Positions 31,101 to 42,417 of a stretch of DNA of 64,000 nucleotides are shown here, in pieces. Numbering within the stretch: position 1 is the stretch's first letter; every line of letters starts with the position of its first letter. A model generated the notes under the pieces. The model did not search any database and had not been told where the DNA came from. It saw only the letters and a list, made by a program, of their open reading frames with translations. The translations under genes were made by a program, and so were the position numbers. Source of the stretch: Nannochloris sp. 'desiccata' (Eukaryota; Chlorophyta; Trebouxiophyceae; Chlorellales; Chlorellaceae); contig JAGTXX020000007.1 in the NCBI GenBank assembly GCA_019044685.2, positions 124,001 through 188,000 of the forward strand, written 5' to 3'.

Positions 31101-31394
31101 AAGACCTGATTGACAACGTATTTTAGCCTTCAGGAGCTGCGTCCATCCAAACTTTCTTCCTCGTAGTAGACCACTGGAGTAAACTTGGCAGAAGACTTCT
31201 GAACTTCAGGAAAAGAGCTCTTTTTGACAAATTTATCTGCCGCTAGGAGCGCCTAGATAACAGCATTTACAATCTATACTGATACGTACGTTAAGCTTGC
31301 ATCTTGAAACTTGGTAAAAATCTTGAAATAGTAGCTTGAAAGTGAGAAGAAAGAAAAAGTAACCCGCGTCAGTATTCTTAATTATATCTCACAC

Positions 31395-33148
31395 TTATCT
31401 ATTTGAATTCACTTCACATTGCCCATCAGCATCGCATGATTCTTCAATCACTTTATTCCACACGGATTCCCATCTTCCCATCCATTCCTTCTCATTTTTA
31501 ATCCCCTTGTCACCCAACAACTTGGCCACCCGCTCGGCCCCAGGTCTCACCAAGGCAATTAAACTTTGATATTCTTCTAACGTGAGAGGATATCCACCAC
31601 CACTCCTTCTAGAATTCACATTCCTCAAATCTTCTTGCACAGGCAATTGCGTATCCATGCCTAAAAACACCTTTAAATCGTGTAAAACTCGTTGATCGTT
31701 TTCTTGCAATTCTTCAAATTGAATCACATGTACCTGTTCAGCAGGAAAGGTTTCCAACCAAGCTTCCAGAGCATTGGCATATACTGCGCTTTCTCTACTT
31801 AGACCTTTAGATAAGCATCCATAAATGGTCTTGGGAGGCATGCACCCTTTGCCCCTAACATCTTTTATAGTAAACATTCTAGTATAAGAAATCATTCGAG
31901 AGATAGGCTCTCTCATCATCATGACAATTTTCAACCACGGGAACAAATCATGAATCTCTTTAGATAACGATCTTCCCTTCCAGGCGTAATCTACAGAGGC
32001 GTCAATCGTTGCTCTTTCCAGGCCACCGAGGGCAGCGTCTTGAATCCTCAAGAACTGTAAAAGATAATTCCGCAAGCTTGGAGCTCTACAATTAGTATTT
32101 TTTCGACTGTTTCTGCACACTGTAAACCAATGAGATTCTTTGGAAACGCTCGGTAAGAACTGAGGGTGACTTCTTAAATGTGTATTCACCGATGTCGTTG
32201 CACATTTTTGCCATCCAATTAAGAAGAAATGTGGGAAGTTAAACCGAGTACGACCATCAATTTCATAATGAAGTCTCTTAATGCATTCATAGTTACGGCA
32301 TTTGCTCAGTGCAAAGAGGGTTGCACGTAGTTTTGGGTCGGTGAGGTTGCTGTTCAGGACCATCTGTTTTGATAGCGCTGCTCCCATATTAGGCGACATT
32401 AATGGATTGTTTTCATTATCACTATCCTCGCTATTATCTTCATTATCAATAGTGTCATTCTTATAATCATCAAAATAATCGTAATCTTCTTCGTCATTGT
32501 AATCATCACCATCATTACTGGTGGGTTCGGTACTGGCTGCAGTTGAGGTTGGGAGGGTAGTTGAGGTGGTGGTGGTCAATGATTTATCATTATCAGATCT
32601 GGATGAATTTGATGGATATAGTTCTGTTACTGGTGATGTCGTGCGTTGCTCCTTTGCATCCTTTTCTATAGAGGATGAGGATGATGATTTTCCAGGGGTT
32701 GGCAGTGGCGACGGCGGGTCAGGGTCCAGAGTTGCTTTGATGATGACCTTCGCAGGGGATGCAGCGACCTTCTTGGTGTTTTGTTCTTTGTTTTGGGATG
32801 AAAAAGGAAGTAATCCAGGTCTGCATACGTGATGATATGAAGGGAGAAGTTAGAAAAATGAAGGAGAGAGAAAAATTGCCAAAACTATGAAGCGGGTGAT
32901 TAGATATAGTTGTGGTGTAAAAACGTACCTAGCCCATAAAAGAGACAAGACAAGGAGACCTCCTACCAAGACTAAAATCACTTGCCATATTATACGCCTG
33001 CAAGCGTGGGTCTAGACTTTCAAAAAGCTGCTTTTGTTGGCGAATTGAAAAATTGTACAATGAGGTGGTTGGCATTAAAGAGTATATTTGTCTACCTGGA
33101 TGCCGTCCCGCGCTCCTGTGGGCCCGGTTTCGCACTTCTAAAGTCCAT
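31395..33148 (-). CDS. Golgi-type carbohydrate sulfotransferase B (CHST15-like)
   Basis: Second gene of the array. Three exons (33148-33096, 32997-32929, 32820-31395), both introns phase 2, give 515 residues. N-terminus MDFRSAKPGPQERGTASRR is followed by the anchor helix IIWQVILVLVGGLLVLSLLW. The stem is very acidic and Asn-rich (NDEEDYDYFDDYKNDTIDNE). Catalytic domain: FPHFFLIGWQKCATTSV (5'-PSB), SKESHWFTVC, then MREPISRMISYTRMFT (3'-PB). It ends ESCDADGQCEVNSNR. The exon layout (short cytoplasmic exon, anchor exon, large catalytic exon) is the same as in gene A. It has no intron inside the catalytic region, unlike genes C and D. Confidence 0.9.
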
Positions 33149-33357
33149 TGGTAAATGAAACAGCTATTAATATGGCTTTGGGATATTTAGCAGGGTGGAA
33201 TACAGCTAAATTTTAATTTAGCGAATGTAGCTCCAAACCCTTTGATCCTTCATTTATTCTCAGCGTATAGGACGTTTATGATCATTTACTATCTAAAAAT
33301 AAAATATAGTGCAAAATTGTTTTATTACCAAGATCTTGTAAGCTTCTGCAACTGCCT

Positions 33358-33411
33358 TGGTCGGTGGAAAAAGGCAGTGCCTTAGGCACTGCGGCAGCAT
33401 ACTTTTCCGAC
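33358..33411. repeat. Imperfect hairpin
   Basis: GGTCGG(TG)GAAAA on the left pairs with TTTTCCGACC on the right, with an inner palindrome GCAGTGCCTTAGGCACTGC. It could be a degraded MITE core or a small RNA hairpin. Nothing in the sequence decides this. Confidence 0.45.
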
Positions 33412-33607
33412 CACGCTTTTTTAAATTCCATTCTTAGGCTTGAACCCTCAATGAAAAAGTGATCGAGTCGCTCATTCAGTCAGCTGGTACAATTTGCAAA
33501 GCCGGATAGGGCTGTCCTCCTTTCTAAAAGTAGTAGTCACTGGTCCTATAAAGTCAACAACTACCTGAATTTGGGGGCAGGTAATCAAAACATGAACGCA
33601 TAATAGA

Positions 33608-33637
33608 ACACACACACACATATATATATATATATAT
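33608..33637. repeat. CA/TA compound microsatellite
   Basis: About six CA units followed by about eight TA units. Confidence 0.85.
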
Positions 33638-33745
33638 TAGGGTCGCAGTACGTAACTAAACAGAAAAAGCCCGACGCTGGCGGCGGCAGCTGCAAAACCA
33701 CCGCTACAAATTTTCCTCATTGAATTAGATTCAATTTCATTTTCT

Positions 33746-35447
33746 CTAATTACTATTAATAACACATATTCCATTATCATCACACGTCTCTAAATTCTCA
33801 TCCCACACCTTCTCCCACCTTCCCAACCATTTCGTCTTATCTCCCAATCCCTGCTCCGACACCATACTTGCAATCCTTTCACTGTCCCACCGAACTTGCT
33901 CTAACAACCTTCTATATTCTTCTATGGTCATTTTATATCCACCAGATTTACGTAAATTGGTGTTTTTGAGCTCTTTTTTAGGTAAATTTGGATCCATTCC
34001 TAAAAATTCTTTTAATCTCCTCATTACCGACGCGGGATCCTCTTGAAGCTCTTCAAATTGAATAATATGAAATTGAGAAGCAGGAAAGTATTGAAACCAT
34101 GATTCTAGTGGAACTGAGTAATTAGAATTCGCTTCTTTGGGATCTGTTGGAACGGGGGGGGGGGGGGGGGGGAGATTAGGGGAGAGGAAGGAGAAAAAAA
34201 AAAAAAAAAAAAAAAATCAACACAAAGGTGACGACGTCAGCATGAAAAATATAAGAATAAAAATTATGGTCAACACCCCAATCTCCCTCTCTCTATTTAG
34301 AGGGTATCATATCTTACCTAAATGATATTGTAGGCAATCGAACATTGATCTCCCTGCTAAACACCCTTTAATTTCATGTTCCCTTTGAGTATACATCCTC
34401 ACATATGAAATCAATCTCGACAGGGGCTCCCTCATAATAACCACTAATTTGATCCAGGGAAATAAATTATACAACTCAGGGGCAATCGAACCTCCTTTCC
34501 ATGCATAATCTACCGATGCGTCGACCGAAACACGCTCCAATTTGGACTGTACGGCGTCTTCAAGGCGCAAAAATTCGTGAATGTAGTGGGATGTGTTGTG
34601 TGCCATACAATTTGTATGATTCCAAAAGTGCTGGCATGTAGTGAAGTAATGGCTTTCTTTCACTGGAGATGGGAGATACTCTGGGTGTGATCTTAAGTTT
34701 AGATTCACTGACGTTGTAGCGCATTTTTGCCACCCAATGAGGAAAAAATGCGGAAAATTGAATCTGGAACGGCCGGCAAGGACGGTGTGGGCTTGTTTGA
34801 TGCATTCGAAGGTCTCGCAGTAGGAGAGCTGCTGGAGAGCCGAATCGAAATCTACTGGAGTAGCAGTAACCACTTTCTCTTCTTCTTGTATCTGTTGCTG
34901 CTGTTGTTGCTGCTGCTGTTGGCCTAGTAGGCCATCAGCTCCTCTGCCGTCAAGGCTGCCTTCTACTGCTACTGCTTCTGCTTCTGCTCCTCCTCCTTTT
35001 TGTGATGAAGTAACGAATTCTAATCGATCTCCAGATAGTAGATCGTCTTCTCTTTCAGGTAAATGATGTGCGCTAAAGTTTGGTCTGCATAGAGAAAAAG
35101 AAAAGAAAAACAAATTGAGCAGAGGCGGGAAGGAATGCCACAGCAGCACTAATGCTGTATAAAAATCTTACTTCGTTGCCAAGACAATGGAAATGAGGGC
35201 CAACGGTAACATCACTTTGATGATACTTGATCTCCATTTCCTGAAATTGTAGAAGAGGTAAAGAGTGAGCGAACAATTGATGTACGTGCAGCGGTGATGA
35301 CTTTTAGACACTTGCTGCAAAGAATTCTCACCTTCCAGGTGTAGGACGCATCCTTCCTGGTGTGAATCGTGCCAAGGGAGACGGCCTGATTGGAGTCCTG
35401 CCCATCGCTGCCTTGCTTGCTGTTTTCAACGGTGTTTTCATCATCAT
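33746..35447 (-). CDS. Golgi-type carbohydrate sulfotransferase C (CHST15-like)
   Basis: Third gene of the array. Four exons (35447-35332, 35240-35172, 35084-34318, 34143-33746) give 449 residues, with introns in phases 2, 2, 1. The N-terminus MMKTPLKTASKAAMGR is basic. The anchor helix is IIKVMLPLALISIVLA. The stem carries a poly-Gln run coded by CAG/CAA triplets. Catalytic domain: FPHFFLIGWQKCATTSV, VKESHYFTTC, IMREPLSRLISYVRMYT. The last intron splits the catalytic region after CLQYHL and has an extreme tract before its acceptor: 23 T then 19 C on the coding strand, interrupted by a mixed stretch. Ending: ETCDDNGICVINSN. Apart from length it matches the other members closely. Confidence 0.9.
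34154..34216. repeat. Homopolymer pair inside intron
   Basis: A run of 19 G (34154-34172) and a run of 23 A (34194-34216) on the + strand. Read on the gene strand, this is a pyrimidine tract before the last acceptor of sulfotransferase C. Confidence 0.9.
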
Positions 35448-35897
35448 GAATTCAGTTTAAAATTAACGATCAGAGAAGCAGGAAGCAGATTTTGTCTGAT
35501 GCCCGCTATGCATCACATATTATGTATGGCTACTAGAGTTTAGTGATCTGATATGATGAGCACAACGACCTCTTCTAGCATTTGACTACGAGTAGAGAGC
35601 TCTTTCCTCAACCTATTCAAATTGAAATTGAAGCAGACAGGCTAGGCTGCACATGCTCTACCTGTGCTCTATTTCTAACCTCAACCATATGCATAATTAT
35701 TAAACAGGTAGGCCTAAAAAGGATACAGTTATTCAAAATTATCACTCAATAAAAACTATAAATATCCTAGAAACCATGCATCCATCAAGCAAGCAACCGC
35801 CTCTAACCAACTTGAGTCAACTCTCTAAACTAACTAAAATAATCATCTTTAACCAGCTAATTACCACTCACTAGCTATGTTATTATGATATTAGAAT
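35448..35897. other. Intergenic region in sulfotransferase array
   Basis: 450 bp of AT-rich sequence between genes C and D. No gene or clear repeat is seen. Confidence 0.55.
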
Positions 35898-38128
35898 CTA
35901 ATTCGAATCTATACTACACTCTTCTTCGAATGTAGGACATTCGTTCAACCACTCATTCCAGACAGATTGCCATCTCGACAACCAGGCCGTCTTATCTGCT
36001 AATCCATACCGATCCAACATCTCAGCTGTCCTTTCTGCATCTTGTTTAACCATACGCACTAATCGCATGTATTGGCCACGCCCCATTGGGTATCCACGCC
36101 CTTCTCTGCGAGAATTCACGTTTGCAATTGTGCGATCAGGTAGATCGACATCCATGCCTAAAAAGGCTTTTAAGTCATAAAGAACTTTTTCAGGGGTTTC
36201 TTGGAGTTCTTCGAATTGAATGACATGGAGTTGGTCGGTAGGAAAAGTGGTGAGCCAGCCCAAGAGAGCATCTGAATAATTAGAATTGGCTGCACCAGGA
36301 GCTGCAGGAAAGAGAGGGAAAAAGAAAAAAGATTAGATTTCAGGGGTTTTAAGTAAACACAGTAGCAGAGAATAAATTTTATATTAGAATAGAATAAAGG
36401 TACGCAATCATTTAGAGTTAAGGATAACAAGAATAAGAGAATGGGGCAAAAACAAAATATATGAAGAGACGGTGTGGGCTGGAAAGCTCAAGGAACACTG
36501 AAATGAAGCAACAAAAATCATCTCTGCTTCAAAACTTACTCAAATGAGGTCTAAGACATGTAAACAACGACGAGCCAGGACTGCACGCCTTCCACTCCTG
36601 GAACGTACTTTGTGTATGCATTCTTGTATACGAGATCAATCTAGATATTGGCTCTCTGATCATAATCACAACTTTAATCCAAGGGAACAGGCGATACAAT
36701 TTCCTGGCAAGCACCCCACCACGCCCAGCATAATCAGCAGACGCGTCCAAAGTAACCAGCTCCAAACGAGAGGCAACGGCATCTTCAAGGCGCAAGAAGT
36801 CTCGGAGATATTCCGCCTCAGTTTGTGGCAAACAATGAGGTGCCTTTAAATTGTTTTGACAGACACTAAACCAATGTGGCTCCTTCTTAACTCCGGGTAA
36901 ATACTGAGGATGGTACCGAAGGTACGCATTTACTGAAGTTGTAGCACATTTTTGCCATCCAATTAAAAAGAAATGTGGGAAGTTAAACCTGGTACGACCT
37001 TGGAGACGATCGTGCGCTTTGATAATACAAGCTAAAGTTTGGCACTTGCCCATCCATCCAAGGACTTCTTTAACATCCTCATCTTGCGCTTTACCAAATA
37101 CCATATCTACAAGGCCGGTGTTGTTGAGAACCCCACTTCCAGGGCTTTGTTTAGCCTCCATTGACAAGGAGATATCATCGCCAGCTTGTTCTACTCCATC
37201 CTGCTCATCGCCAGCATCCAGACCTTCCCCAGAGAAGGCTGCCCCTCCTGTAGGATCTTCATCATCATTGAGTTCCCCACCATCATCGCCGTCTATTCCA
37301 CTCCCAGCAGCAGCTTCTTCAAAGGCATCCAAAGGGGAGTCGTGATCTCTTGGTACGAAGCTTGCATCACCACCCTCGCTATTATTATTTTCTTGATTGG
37401 TATCATTGCTCATATCTTCATCGTCTTCAGGCCAGGCAACGTCATCACCTACACGACCGTAATCCGATTGTTTATTTGCAGCACTATCGTTATCGTTATT
37501 GCTATCATTTGCTGGTGCATAGTCAACGTTATTGGTCCCATCGCTGCTGGTACGGCCCCCTTCACCGCCTTTGTTGACATCAAGTGTTGGAGGGAATAAA
37601 TCTTCCTCAAGCTCGTCTTCTGAGATCGCTTGAGTATGAAGCAAGTCGGAAGAGTCTACAGATTGGGTGGTGTGCGTGTTTGCTGTGTCTTCAACGGCCG
37701 CTCTAGTGTCTTTAGTATAGCTGTCGCCATCCAGCATCACTGAGATTGCTGAAGACTCTCTTCTGCGAAAGTGATTGAAAAGCGAATATGGGTATAAAAT
37801 CAGCAAATTTGAACATGAAGAGGCGCGTAAAATATAGCGCCGAGCTTAGAAGAAACACTTGTACTGGCCTTTTCAACGATGATTGATTTCAGCAAGAAGA
37901 GTTTTTGGCACAGTTGATTAAAGAATTGCACGTTGCTTCTTACCTAGATAGTGCATATGCCACTATGGCTAGAGGTGCTACAAGCAAGAAGAATTTAAGA
38001 GCAGACCTCCTGTAGAGCAAAAATAAAAGAGTCATGAGCCAACTGACAGCTAAAACTGAATCGGAGCAGTATGCATGTGCACAAAGAACCTACCTCTTGG
38101 TTTGCGGTGTCCTATGATTCTTCATCAT
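35898..38128 (-). CDS. Golgi-type carbohydrate sulfotransferase D (CHST15-like), long acidic stem
   Basis: Fourth gene of the array. Four exons (38128-38094, 38009-37944, 37762-36540, 36301-35898) give 575 residues, with introns in phases 2, 2, 1 at the same places as gene C. N-terminus MMKNHRTPQTKRRSALK, then the anchor FFLLVAPLAIVAYAL. The stem of about 200 residues is dominated by Asp, Glu, Asn, Gly and Ser (NDDEDPTGGAAFSGEGLDAG), longer than in the sisters. Catalytic domain: FPHFFLIGWQKCATTSV, KKEPHWFSVC, MIREPISRLISYTRMHT. KEPHW matches the animal GalNAc4S-6ST form more closely than the KESHW of A and B. The end is ECPTFEEECSIDSN. Confidence 0.9.
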
Positions 38129-38768
38129 GCTGATGCCGCCCTAGATTGCCTCTAGCTACGCAGTTATGTCGCCGATTTTGCAGTCGATGTATTCCCAACA
38201 AAAAAGTGAACTTATTCGAGGTGAAGCTCGCTAGCAGCGCATCTAAAGTATCGTGGATGTTGAATATCTACAGCATTATTGATTTGTCTCTACAATTGGC
38301 GACAGCAGTCTTATGATAGGACTCTTATCAATATTAACCTTCACTAGAAAGCACTTACCAACTCCTGTTAGAGGCCCACTTTTGATCGGGCTCTAGACTT
38401 GGGAAACAGAGAAGATTTATGGATCTGGGAACTTTACCTGACCTCTAGGGTAAGAGGAGTTCGAAGATAGCAGGGTCCCATGGGTTGAAATCTTGAAGTT
38501 TTTTTAACCAAGGAAGGGCGGCGGCGGCGGAAGCAGGTTGAAGCTGGAAAGAAGGTGCAAGAGAACTAATGCAACGCGTTGAGGCTCAAGCCGAGACAAA
38601 GAACCTTGACGCAAAAGCAGTCTGCATCAAAGATCACATACTCGCAACAAGGCTAAAAGAATTCTGGAAGGACGAGGAGCTCTCTTTTAAAGCTCACCAA
38701 CTTCATCTCTGAGCCCCCTCCCCGGCCGGCATTTTTGTTTTGGGGGAAAGCAGACTAAAAAATAAAAT
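38129..38768. other. Divergent intergenic region
   Basis: 640 bp upstream of sulfotransferase D (-) and the zinc-ribbon gene (+). It contains a GGC/GGCGGC patch near 38517-38530. No gene is seen. Confidence 0.5.
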
Positions 38769-39097
38769 ATGGATTGCATTCCCTGTATATTCGTATGTGG
38801 CACCAGAAGCCGCACAAAGCCATTAGGTCAGAGTCGATCCTGCCCTAATTGTGGCACCAAGGACGGGGCACAGCTCTACCAGGTAACAACCAACCAACAA
38901 AATGTTTAAATTGATACCTGCTCTCATCCCGAAGCACTACTCTCTTCAGATTCCTCTTCCTCCACTCACTTATTTCACCCCCTTCCCCACTGCAGACGTA
39001 TAATCGTTTCCACTTTTGTTTCCTCCCATTATGTAAAACTGGAGGAAATGGGAGATACTTCCGCTGTGGCCATTGTGGGGCTCAATATCCTGGCTAG
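38769..39097 (+). CDS. Small zinc-ribbon protein
   Basis: Two exons (38769-38882 and 38996-39097, phase 0) give 71 residues. It has paired Cys motifs: MDCIPCIFVCGT at the N-terminus, RSCPNCGTKDG, and YFRCGHCGAQYPG at the end. An aromatic stretch (FHFCFLPLCKTG) lies between. The layout (CPNC, an aromatic-Pro segment, then CGHC) matches small eukaryotic zinc-ribbon proteins of the zinc_ribbon_15 type, whose function is not established. The gene is too small to appear as a long open frame. Both splice sites are consensus (CAG|GTAACA; CTGCAG|AC). Confidence 0.75.
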
Positions 39098-39183
39098 TAA
39101 AGTACTCGATTAAATTGTTTCGATGGATTTCCTATGCTTTCTATAGTTTACATATGTAAATACTACAATGAAACTAATATAAT

Positions 39184-41753
39184 CTAAAACTCCTGCTCTT
39201 TATTTCCGTGATTTTTCATCTTCCCGCCACCACGACCCCCACCGCCACCACCAGGGTCACCACCACCACCTGCCGAAGCATACGACGTGCCCTTATGCTT
39301 GGGTGTAAACCTGAACCCATCAAGAGCAGGTCCCAACACCATCTCCGTAATATAAATCCAATCTCTTGGATCTGGAGAAGACAATAACGTCTCTAAATCA
39401 TTTCTACCGACAAAGGCTGGCGGCCGTTGGTTTGTTTTTTGCGGCAACACTTCAATTAACCCTACAGGCACGTATCTATTCGCAAAGGAAAGCCATTCTA
39501 ATAAAAATCGACGTGTATTTTCAATCCCACGGGTATCAGAGCCCCAATGCTCTATTCCATTTAATGCGAATTTTTTAACGAGATCTAATCTCTCGGATGC
39601 GGAGATGTCCCAATGTCTCCTTTCTTTAATTTCTGTAAATACCCATGGTTTCATTAACGCACCACGTGCGACGTAGGTGGTAGCCACACCTGCTTCGGTG
39701 ATTGCTCGTTCATGGTCTTCAAAAGACATCACATCACCGTTGCCGATTAATTGCATCTCTTGATTGATCGTGTCATACCCCCCACAAACTTTTTCTTCTG
39801 CTACTCCATTGCCATTCACATCGGTCTTGACATTAGTCCCCCCGAGGTTTTTAACTACATCAGCACAGGTCTTTATATATTCCCAATCAGCCAGTCTCGA
39901 GTATCTCTGTTCTCTTGTTCTACCATGCAGGGTCACCGCCGCTGCCCCCCACCGGGCAACCTTTGGTAACAATAAATGCGCGATATCTTGTTTGTCTGTA
40001 TACCCTTTCCTCATTTTAAGTGTTAATGGACAACTAAGAATCGAAGTCATGCTTTGAATAATATTTTTTATTCGATTTGGACGCAACAAACATGCCGAAC
40101 CAGCGCCTTTATTGATCACAACGTCAATTGGACATCCGAAATTCACGTCGACAAAATCAACTTGTAAGTTTTCTTCTACCATTTGGGCACACCGTGCCAT
40201 GGCGTCACCAAATCCACCACAAAGTTGAACGCCAAAACAATCTTCTTCAGGGTGTCTTTTCAGTAAAGCCCATTCACTCGCTTGCCCTTGAAGTAAATTA
40301 GTACCCAGAGCCATTTCGCCACACGTGATGTCGGCGCCCAAAGATTTGCAGAGACGGCGGAATGGGAGATTTCCAACGGTGGTCAAGGGGGCGAGGAAGG
40401 TTTTGCCGCGGAAATCGATGGATTTCTTGCGTTCTCTACGGTGGAAAGGGGTTTCTGTGTAGAAAGAAGCAGGCTCAGCGGTAGGCTCAACAGAAGGAGC
40501 GGCGGCGGTGGTGGTGATGGTGCGAGCTGCAGCGACAGTAGCAGGCTCTGTTTTCTTCTCAAGAGAATTAAGAAAATCAGCATCTGAATGTATAGCAGAC
40601 ACTGCCTTTTCTGCTTCAAGGTCAAGACGAGGTCGTTTATTGCTCTCTGGCTCAGCGGTGCCATTCCCATTCCCATCCCCGTCAGCATCTGCATCAGCTC
40701 CATGGATAGGGTTCTCCATCTTCTCTACCTCGGCTTCACTCCCTTGTTTCCCGGCTTTATCATACCTATTCTTAGCAGGATTATTAATACCAAGCTTTGC
40801 CAATACAGCATCTGTCGTGGAAAAATCATATTCTCCCTTTCTAATTTTATTTTGAATTTGATTGTCCAAGATATTCATTGTGGGCGCAAAGATACTGGTG
40901 GGTTCGAGAATTAATGGCTGGGAAGGAATGGTACCGTCCATCTTGTAAAAGGCGTCTTTGGAATCTTCAGGCTGCTCAGAAGCAGCAGTACGAATAGCAG
41001 CAGCAGCAGCAGCGATGGCGGCAGGTGTCACCACCGGCGGCTCAGCTCTGGGTTGTTGCTCTTCTTCTTCTTCTTCTATTTTTTCTTCTTCTTTCCTCAC
41101 TTTCTCCATATCCTCCTCCATTTTCTCTGCATTCTTCTCTACATCTTCTTTCTGCTTCTTTTCTAGGTATTCTTTGACTAGAGGGTGTATATTTTTATGG
41201 CTCCCAGCCCACCGACACATTACCCCATAGGGACACCCGCCTTCTGCAGCCGCAAATGGACACTTTCCAGGATAGTCAGGTCCTTTTGATTGCATATATG
41301 CGAGAATGTCGTGGCTATATTTGCATGCAGAGTCACGGGGGCATGAGCCTTGAGCGTAAGCGACGCAGATTTTGGGGCCAGCTTGTTTGCGAGCCTGTGC
41401 CCTCTCCTGTTATTAATTGATTGATTCCGTTGGAAGTATTATTAGTTTAGATTTAGAAGAGACTAAGAGATAGATAAATTTAGTTTAAAAGTATTTCAAA
41501 GTAACAAAAGGTGAAAGCCTACCCTTTTCAATGCATTTCTGCTCTTTTTTTGGCTCATATCAGATGGTTTTACCGCATTGCCAGTGGCACCATCGCCGTC
41601 GATGGTGCCGTCGGTGACGTTGTCCTTGGCAGAAGTCCGTCTTAAATGCTCCACATACGCAACACGGGCATTTTGCAGACGGCAATACTCGTATTTAACA
41701 GGGAGTTCCTGACGCTCGAGACGAGCTTCTATACTTTCGATTGGAACAGACAT
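39184..41753 (-). CDS. DUS3: tRNA-dihydrouridine(47) synthase, Dus3 type
   Basis: FMN enzyme that reduces uridine 47 in tRNA variable loops. Two exons (41753-41523 and 41406-39184, phase 0) give 817 residues. The N-terminal region has the two CCCH zinc fingers typical of Dus3 (CVAYAQGSCPRDSACKYSH, then CPFAAAEGGCPYGVMCRW). A Glu/Lys-rich coiled segment and a low-complexity linker follow. The TIM-barrel part runs from about residue 375: FRGKTFLAPLTTVGNLPFRR, GVQLCGGFGDAM, VDVNFGCPIDVVINKGAG with the catalytic Cys, LKMRKGY, LHGRTREQRYSRLADW, and ARGALMKPWVFTE. The last ~30 residues are Gly-rich (GGGGDPGGGGGGRGGG). Family assignment is firm. Confidence 0.93.
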
Positions 41754-42417
41754 TTGAAATAAAAGTGGAGGTGGATGCGAATCTCAGTGCATGCGAATTT
41801 AAAGTGACCGACGAGGCGGAAAATTGGAGTGCTTCGTGTGTTTTAAAATTTTCTTATATGTATAGTTAGCTTATATCGAGTTAAATTGTAGTTTTTGCAT
41901 GAAGGAAAAACCTTCAATCACCTTTGCCGCTGATGGCGCAGCTCCTTGCCTTTTTGTTCTTTGTTTTGAAACATAGTTTTCGATTGCTCAGCTGATCACG
42001 CGAGTTGCTAATGAAAGGTTCAGTATTTACAAGGAATTTACCTGCCTACTATGTTTAGAAAGAATTGTATCAAGGAAAATACAAGGATAGGCGGCGGCAG
42101 GGTCGGCGGGTTTCAATCCAGTCTCAGAGCACTTCTTTGCAGCCTAGATGGTTTGTTGGTTAACCCATGCACATCCTATGCTGAGCAAACGGCATATTCT
42201 CCCCATTCTATTGCTTGAAATTGTCTCTTTAAAATTCAGTGCACTCCCCTCCGAGCTCAGATTCATGAGAAGAGGATTAGATCCTGGTCTCAAAATCACT
42301 TCAATCAGAAATCTGCAAATTTCAAAGGCAATTTTTGAGATAAATCGCAGCAGTGCCTCGCTCTTCTTCACTTGCAATTTATAAATATTTACTCAAGTCA
42401 AATAGACACTCCTCAAA
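41754..42417. promoter_or_regulatory. Divergent intergenic region, Dus3 and CP29
   Basis: 664 bp between starts. A TATAAATA at 42380-42387 lies about 31 nt before the CP29 ATG and would set a short leader. No gene is seen. Confidence 0.45.

Larger units (their letters stand above)
33149..33745. other. Intergenic region in sulfotransferase array
   Basis: 597 bp between genes B and C. It contains a hairpin-forming stretch at about 33358-33411 and a CA/TA microsatellite at 33608-33637. No gene is seen. Confidence 0.55.

Noticed and set aside
33428..33450. Reverse-strand GGTTCAAGCC resembling a tRNA B box
   Set aside because: Flanks do not form a T-arm and no acceptor stem is found.
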